Shown one piece after another: positions 15,517-18,415 of a stretch of 18,415 nucleotides of DNA (the first letter of the stretch is position 1; each line of letters opens with the position of its first letter). The notes under the pieces are model-generated. The model was not told the DNA's origin and ran no database searches. It was given only the letters and a program-made list of their open reading frames with translations. The position numbers were made by a program, and so were the translations under genes. The stretch is from UBA2730 sp022793235. GTDB lineage: Bacteria > Bacillota_I > Bacilli_A > RF39 > UBA660. The DNA is taken from contig CATJZL010000085.1 of the NCBI GenBank assembly GCA_949745755.1, positions 1 through 18,415 on the forward strand, read 5' to 3'.

Positions 15517-16527
15517 ATGAATAAATCACTAGGAATATATAATTTAATAGATAAAAAAGAAATAAATAAAAGTATCAAAAATATAATAAATAGTAATATA
15601 GATTTTAATATTTATACAACTCCAAAAGGATTAAAACCATTACGTATAGAGATAAGTCATTTTATAAATAGAATATGGAAATATGAAATAAAAGATAAAA
15701 ATATGTTAATAACAAGTGGTACACAACAATCAATAAACTTAATAGCATATGCAATGTTAAAAGAAAAAGACACAATATTAATAGAACAGCCCACCTACTT
15801 TGGAGCTATAGATATATTTAGAAAAAGAAATATAAATTTAATAGGTATAGATCTATTAGAAGATGGATTAGATTTAAAAAAACTAGAAAAAAGAATTATA
15901 CAATATGCGCCAAAATTAATTTATGTCATCCCTACATTTAATAATCCTACGGGATACGCTTGGACCAACATAAAAAGAAAAGAATTCTTAAACATCATAA
16001 ATAAATATAATCTATTAGTAATAGAAGATGATCCTTATAGCCTTATAAATTATACAAATAATAAATATGAGTCTTTATACAAACTAAATAAAGGAAAAAA
16101 CATCATATATTTAGGAACCTTTTCAAAACTAATTAGTCCATCAATAAATATAGGGTATATCATCTCAAAAGAAAAAACAATCAATAAAATTTATGAATTT
16201 AAAAAAAACTTTGATTTGTGTACAAATACATTTTTACAATATATAATATTAGACTACTTACAAAATAATAATCTGGAAAAAAGAATAAAAAATAAAATTA
16301 AAATATATAAAAAATATAAGAAAAAAAGTATAACAGAAATAAAGAAAAAATACAAAAATCAAATAGAACAGATAAAGGAGCCAAAGGGAGGTATGTTTTA
16401 TTTAGTAAAATTTAAAACAAAAAGAAATGAAAAAATTTTTGAGAATGGAAATAAATACTATATTGATAATAGACATAATCACAGCACCCGCATCAATATA
16501 TGTAGTGAATTTAAAGACAAAATATAA
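15517..16527 (+). CDS. PLP-dependent aminotransferase, class I/II (MocR-like catalytic domain)
   Basis: A 336-residue fold type I enzyme. Motifs in order are TPKGLKPLR, TSGTQQSINL, EQPTYFG, IPTFNNPTGYAW, EDDPYSL and the PLP lysine Lys204 in LGTFSKLISPSINIGYI. The pattern is that of the catalytic part of MocR/PdxR-type or 2-aminoadipate-type aminotransferases, but there is no N-terminal DNA-binding domain, so it is an enzyme rather than a regulator. It is shorter than the usual 380-400. Near the end FENGNKYYIDN seems to lack the VxxxPG stretch normally found before the final arginine motif (TRINICSEF), and few residues follow that motif. This could be a compact variant or a small in-frame loss. 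AAAGGA precedes the ATG. Confidence 0.9.
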   Translation: MNKSLGIYNLIDKKEINKSIKNIINSNIDFNIYTTPKGLKPLRIEISHFINRIWKYEIKDKNMLITSGTQQSINLIAYAMLKEKDTILIEQPTYFGAIDIFRKRNINLIGIDLLEDGLDLKKLEKRIIQYAPKLIYVIPTFNNPTGYAWTNIKRKEFLNIINKYNLLVIEDDPYSLINYTNNKYESLYKLNKGKNIIYLGTFSKLISPSINIGYIISKEKTINKIYEFKKNFDLCTNTFLQYIILDYLQNNNLEKRIKNKIKIYKKYKKKSITEIKKKYKNQIEQIKEPKGGMFYLVKFKTKRNEKIFENGNKYYIDNRHNHSTRINICSEFKDKI

Positions 16528-16645
16528 AACCTTTTTGGAATATAATTTTTACTTGTTTTAGAAAGTATAGATGCTGTAATCCTACGATTCATATGATGTA
16601 TACTTCCAAAAAAAAGAATAAAATAAAGGTAAAAAAGGAGATTAT

Positions 16646-16840
16646 ATGAAAAAAAGATTAATAGATGATTATGTAGTAATAATGATGATTATATTAAGTA
16701 TTTATAATATAATATTAGAAAATTTAAAGATTGATGATATAATTTGTATAACCTATAATGAGCGATGTGAAAACATGCAACAAGAATATAAAAAAAATCA
16801 TAATTGTAATAGAGCAGGTGATAAAAATGGATTTAAATAA
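16646..16840 (+). CDS. Small membrane-protein ORF ahead of the XRE-VanZ gene
   Basis: A 64-codon frame whose ATG follows a strong AAAAAAGGAG site with correct spacing. Residues about 9-24 are hydrophobic (VVIMMIILSIYNIIL) and could span the membrane; the rest is polar, with three cysteines and a basic tail. It overlaps the start of the XRE-VanZ gene by 14 bases, an arrangement that would allow coupled translation. I recognise no family. The good ribosome-binding site and hydrophobic start argue for a real gene or a leader peptide; the unremarkable second half could mean that only its 5' part matters, or that it is a truncated relic. Confidence 0.45.
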   Translation: MKKRLIDDYVVIMMIILSIYNIILENLKIDDIICITYNERCENMQQEYKKNHNCNRAGDKNGFK

Positions 16841-17705
16841 AATATCTAATTTTATTAAAACAAAAAGAAAAGAATTAGGTCTAACACAAGAAGAATTAGC
16901 AGAAAAATTATTTATAACAGAAAAAGCCATATCAAGATGGGAAACAGGTAGAGGAACACCAGATATTTCTCTGCTTATCCCATTATCAAAAGAACTAAAA
17001 ATAGAAGTATATGAACTATTAAATGGTGAAGAACAGAAAAAGAACAGCAATGAAGTAGAACAAGTAATTAGATATAATGAAATAAGAAAAAAAAGGAAAA
17101 ATAATTTTTTATTTAAAATAATAATTTGTTGTTATATATTATCAATTTTATTCTTTCTAATTTATTTAAGAGTTGAATATGATCCAAACATTGAATTGAA
17201 TTATTTTATAAGAATAATAGTAATTTTTATCTCTTCAGTTTTAATCCTTATAGGAAATAAAATATATGAAAATAATTATATAGAAAAAATAGAAGATAAA
17301 AAGAAGAATACAAAACTTTCACAAATAATAGTATCTATATACTATACAATTTTACTTTTTAATATGGTAATCTTTGCAAGATATAATATTATAAATAGCT
17401 ATAATATTATTCCCTTTAAATCCATAATAGAAATATGTAGTAAAGGAAATTTATATACAATCATAATTAATATATTTGGAAATATATTAATATTTATGCC
17501 ATTAGAATATTTTATAATTGAGCTATTTAAAGTAGAAAAAGGCTCCTTAAATTTTCTCATATCATTTTTTATTATTTTAACAATTGAAATAGTTCAATTT
17601 ATTTTTAAAGTAGGTGTATTAGATATAGATGACTTGATACTATGTACAATGGGAATGATGATATTTTATAAATTATATAATAAACGAAAAACATTCTCTA
17701 GATAG
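16827..17705 (+). CDS. XRE-type helix-turn-helix domain fused to VanZ-like membrane domain
   Basis: A 292-residue fusion. Residues 6-60 are an XRE/Cro-type DNA-binding domain with KRKELGLTQEELAEKL, then ITEKAISRWETGRGTPDIS. A charged linker leads to five or six hydrophobic helices from about residue 92. The last four match the VanZ family: NIIPFKSI, then FGNILIFMPLEYF, then FFIILTIEIVQF, then DIDDLILCTMGMMIFY. VanZ confers low-level teicoplanin resistance in some enterococci, and wider VanZ-like proteins have no settled function. The protein could tether DNA binding to the membrane, responding to a surface signal. ATG 16827 has AGGTGAT at 16816-16822; frames further upstream lack such a site. 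Target genes are unknown. Confidence 0.9.
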   Translation: MDLNKISNFIKTKRKELGLTQEELAEKLFITEKAISRWETGRGTPDISLLIPLSKELKIEVYELLNGEEQKKNSNEVEQVIRYNEIRKKRKNNFLFKIIICCYILSILFFLIYLRVEYDPNIELNYFIRIIVIFISSVLILIGNKIYENNYIEKIEDKKKNTKLSQIIVSIYYTILLFNMVIFARYNIINSYNIIPFKSIIEICSKGNLYTIIINIFGNILIFMPLEYFIIELFKVEKGSLNFLISFFIILTIEIVQFIFKVGVLDIDDLILCTMGMMIFYKLYNKRKTFSR

Positions 17706-17800
17706 ATTTTATAATAATAAAATAACCCTCTAAACTTTATTTTTTTCATATTGATTATGTAAATTTAATTTATTTTCTTAAAGTGTAGTATCTAGAAACA

Positions 17801-17829
17801 TTGTTATATAGATATGAATTTGTTATAAT
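17801..17829 (+). promoter_or_regulatory. Near-consensus promoter of the structured small RNA
   Basis: TTGTTA (17801-17806), exactly 17 bases, then perfect TATAAT (17824-17829), with TG at 17821-17822 making an extended -10. Among the strongest promoters in the window. Transcription would start at about 17836, immediately before GGGAAACTTAA, the arm that pairs with the 3' end of the transcript. Confidence 0.85.
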
Positions 17830-17892
17830 CAAAACAGGGAAACTTAATTGTTGAGTGCTTGCCAACTTTCTTATGGAAGGAGGCTTGATATT

Positions 17893-17982
17893 ATGAAGAA
17901 AAAAGATTTATTAATCACTTTTCTAATATTAATAATCATTTTATTAATAGTCTCTTTAATGATTCTATCTATAAAGAAATAG
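17893..17982 (+). CDS. 29-residue single-helix membrane peptide, candidate type I toxin
   Basis: The peptide starts MKKKD, has a continuous hydrophobic stretch (LLITFLILIIILLIVSLMIL) long enough to cross the membrane once, and ends with IKK. A basic start, one helix and a basic tail are typical of membrane-acting type I toxins and of small regulatory membrane peptides. An excellent AAGGAGG site (17877-17883) is nine bases from the ATG but is buried in a predicted hairpin. The ORF lies inside a transcript whose ends are complementary. I do not recognise the sequence as a named toxin family, and no antisense promoter was convincing, so the toxin role is inference. Confidence 0.65.
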   Translation: MKKKDLLITFLILIIILLIVSLMILSIKK

Positions 17983-18009
17983 CACTCAATCTAGCATAGA
18001 TTAAGTGCT
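17981..18009 (+). repeat. Hairpin at the stop codon of the small ORF
   Basis: AGCACT-C-AATCTA and TAGATT-A-AGTGCT form a 12-bp stem with one C-A mismatch and a 3-base loop. It begins within the TAG stop. Its 5' arm AGCACTCAA is also perfectly complementary to TTGAGTGCT at 17851-17859, giving an alternative long-range pairing. Confidence 0.75.
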
Positions 18010-18021
18010 GAACCATTTATA

Positions 18022-18062
18022 GGTAAGTACTCAACTCGCCAAAGTTAAGTATTCCCTTTTTT
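18022..18062 (+). terminator. Terminator of the small structured RNA
   Basis: AGTACTCAAC pairs with GTTAAGTATT (one mismatch, one G-U) around TCGCCAAA, followed by CCC and six T (18057-18062). The same arms can pair instead with the 5' end of the transcript. Confidence 0.75.
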
Positions 18063-18095
18063 ATTTTATGCAAGTTTTCTTGACATATTCATAAT

Positions 18096-18128
18096 AACAT
18101 AAAAACGTGCTTTTATCAAGTACGTTTT
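18096..18128 (-). terminator. Terminator after tRNA-Met
   Basis: AAAACGTGCTT and AAGTACGTTTT (18102-18112 and 18118-18128) form an 11-bp stem with a 5-base loop. On the minus strand it ends in TTTTTATG and follows tRNA-Met; there it has one A-C mismatch. On the plus strand it is fully paired (one G-U) and ends TTTTCT, so it may also back up the small-RNA terminator. Confidence 0.6.
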
Positions 18129-18136
18129 CTATTGTT

Positions 18137-18153
18137 ACTCGAAAAATTCAAGT
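18137..18153 (-). repeat. Short hairpin following tRNA-Met
   Basis: On the minus strand ACTTGAA and TTCGAGT form a 7-bp hairpin (one T-G pair) 13 bases after the tRNA CCA. The linker AGAATGATAGGAA is nearly the same as that after tRNA-Leu (AGATTGATAAGAA), and the hairpin arms differ by one base. It has no U run of its own; a separate terminator lies beyond it. Confidence 0.5.
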
Positions 18154-18165
18154 TTCCTATCATTC

Positions 18166-18242
18166 TGGTAGCGCCGGGGAGATTCGAACTCTCGACCTAT
18201 CGGGTATGAACCGATTGCTCTAGCCAACTGAGCTACAGCGCC
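18166..18242 (-). tRNA. tRNA-Met, elongator (anticodon CAT)
   Basis: A 77-nt cloverleaf on the minus strand including an encoded CCA (18166-18168). The acceptor stem GGCGCTG pairs with CGGCGCT, with G-T at the first pair. The D arm is GCTC...GAGC, the anticodon arm ATCGG-TTCATAC-CCGAT and the T loop TTCGAAT. Three consecutive G-C pairs, the mark of initiator tRNA, are absent from the anticodon stem, and the overall sequence closely resembles Bacillus elongator tRNA-Met as I recall it. A CAT anticodon modified to lysidine (tRNA-Ile2) is less likely on these grounds. Confidence 0.93.
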
Positions 18243-18263
18243 ATAAATAAATCTAACAAATTG

Positions 18264-18292
18264 ATTATATCAAAAGAAAGAAAACTTGACAA
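18264..18292 (-). promoter_or_regulatory. Promoter of tRNA-Met
   Basis: On the minus strand TTGTCA (18287-18292), exactly 17 bases, then TATAAT (18264-18269), with TGA before the -10. This is near consensus, as expected for a stable RNA gene, and starts about 15 bases before the mature tRNA. Confidence 0.85.
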
Positions 18293-18352
18293 TAGTTTTT
18301 AAAGAAAAAAATTTTACTGTCAAATTTTCGAGAAAATGTCAGTAGTTAGATA

Positions 18353-18376
18353 ACAACAAAGGAAAACCTTTGTTGT
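18353..18376. repeat. Perfect 10-bp hairpin without a U run
   Basis: ACAACAAAGG and CCTTTGTTGT flank a 4-base loop. Neither strand has a U run on the correct side, so it is not a normal terminator. It lies upstream of the tRNA-Met promoter; it could be an operator or belong to a feature beyond the window edge. Confidence 0.6.
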
Positions 18377-18415
18377 AAAAATATGGTACATAGGAAAAGT
18401 TAGTCAAGGGTCAAG

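Larger units (their letters stand above)
17836..18062 (+). ncRNA. Self-complementary small mRNA, type I toxin-like
   Basis: A compact transcript bounded by a strong promoter and a terminator. Its 5' segment GTTGAGTGCTTGCC (17850-17863) pairs over 14 bp (two G-U) with GGTAAGTACTCAAC (18022-18035). GGGAAACTTAA (17837-17847) pairs, with one bulge, with TTAAGTATTCCC next to the terminal U run. A hairpin at 17861-17884 (GCC with GGC, CTTTC with GGAAG) takes up most of the ribosome-binding site. Another hairpin (17981-18009) starts inside the stop codon of the 29-codon ORF. End-to-end pairing plus a hidden ribosome-binding site is characteristic of type I toxin messages such as hok-type RNAs. No named RNA family is recognised. 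Confidence 0.7.

Noticed and set aside
17836..18062. SRP RNA, 6S RNA, tmRNA or a miniature transposon as explanations of the paired ends
   Set aside because: The conserved SRP tip, the 6S open bubble and the tmRNA tRNA-like end are not visible. The promoter and terminator position fits a transcript rather than a transposon, though a transposon origin is not fully excluded.
18166..18242. Initiator tRNA-Met
   Set aside because: The anticodon stem lacks the three consecutive G-C pairs of initiator tRNAs.
1..18415. A genomic island flanked by the two tRNAs as attachment sites
   Set aside because: The similar sequences follow the tRNAs and are short hairpins, not copies of tRNA 3' ends. The DNA between is mostly core genes with no integrase.
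1..18415. Mycoplasma-type code (TGA as tryptophan)
   Set aside because: TGA ends trmR and the response-regulator gene at the expected places, tryptophans are TGG, and wall-synthesis genes are present.

Overview
The window is very AT-rich chromosomal DNA from a low-GC, walled member of the Bacillota. The gene content fits a Bacilli-type gut lineage such as RF39 or relatives, but that placement is an inference. Peptidoglycan genes (murC, mltG, an NlpC/P60 protein) and the gene order ireB-ruvX-yrzB-mltG-yrrM, known from Bacillus, support it. TGA ends real genes (4478-4480 and 8967-8969), so the Mycoplasma code is not used. Both tRNA genes encode their CCA end. No insertion sequence, CRISPR array or intact mobile element was seen, so most of the window is housekeeping chromosome.

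Layout, left to right. A tRNA-Leu(CAA) on the minus strand is followed by about 430 bases with no gene, then a GluP-like rhomboid protease. A good promoter at 1770-1798 starts a long plus-strand operon: ireB, ruvX, a DUF1292 gene, mltG, a TrmR-type methyltransferase, a single-pass membrane protein with a DUF4163/DUF3298-like outer domain, a two-helix membrane protein fused to an NlpC/P60 domain, and murC. It ends at a strong hairpin terminator at 7449-7507. Most of its products make, cut or sense cell wall; IreB is a known target of PASTA Ser/Thr kinases.

From 7506 to about 8111 the minus strand holds the wreck of a surface or pilin-like protein gene, with one in-frame stop and two frameshifts. 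Next come an OmpR-type response regulator and its histidine kinase (4-base overlap, terminator at 10225-10262), an SDR oxidoreductase, and on the minus strand a Nudix hydrolase and a LysR regulator. Facing away from LysR is a plus-strand operon: separate coaC and coaB genes, a class II aldolase-like gene, a SAM methyltransferase and a compact PLP aminotransferase. Then come a possible small membrane-protein ORF and a fusion of an XRE DNA-binding domain to a VanZ-like membrane domain.

The most interesting locus is 17801-18062. A near-consensus promoter drives a compact RNA of about 225 nt whose 5' end is complementary to its own 3' terminator arm. Its ribosome-binding site lies in a hairpin, and it encodes a 29-residue single-helix membrane peptide. 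This is the architecture of a type I toxin mRNA, but I do not recognise the family. The window ends with an elongator tRNA-Met on the minus strand. Its 3' flank carries nearly the same short hairpin as that of tRNA-Leu.
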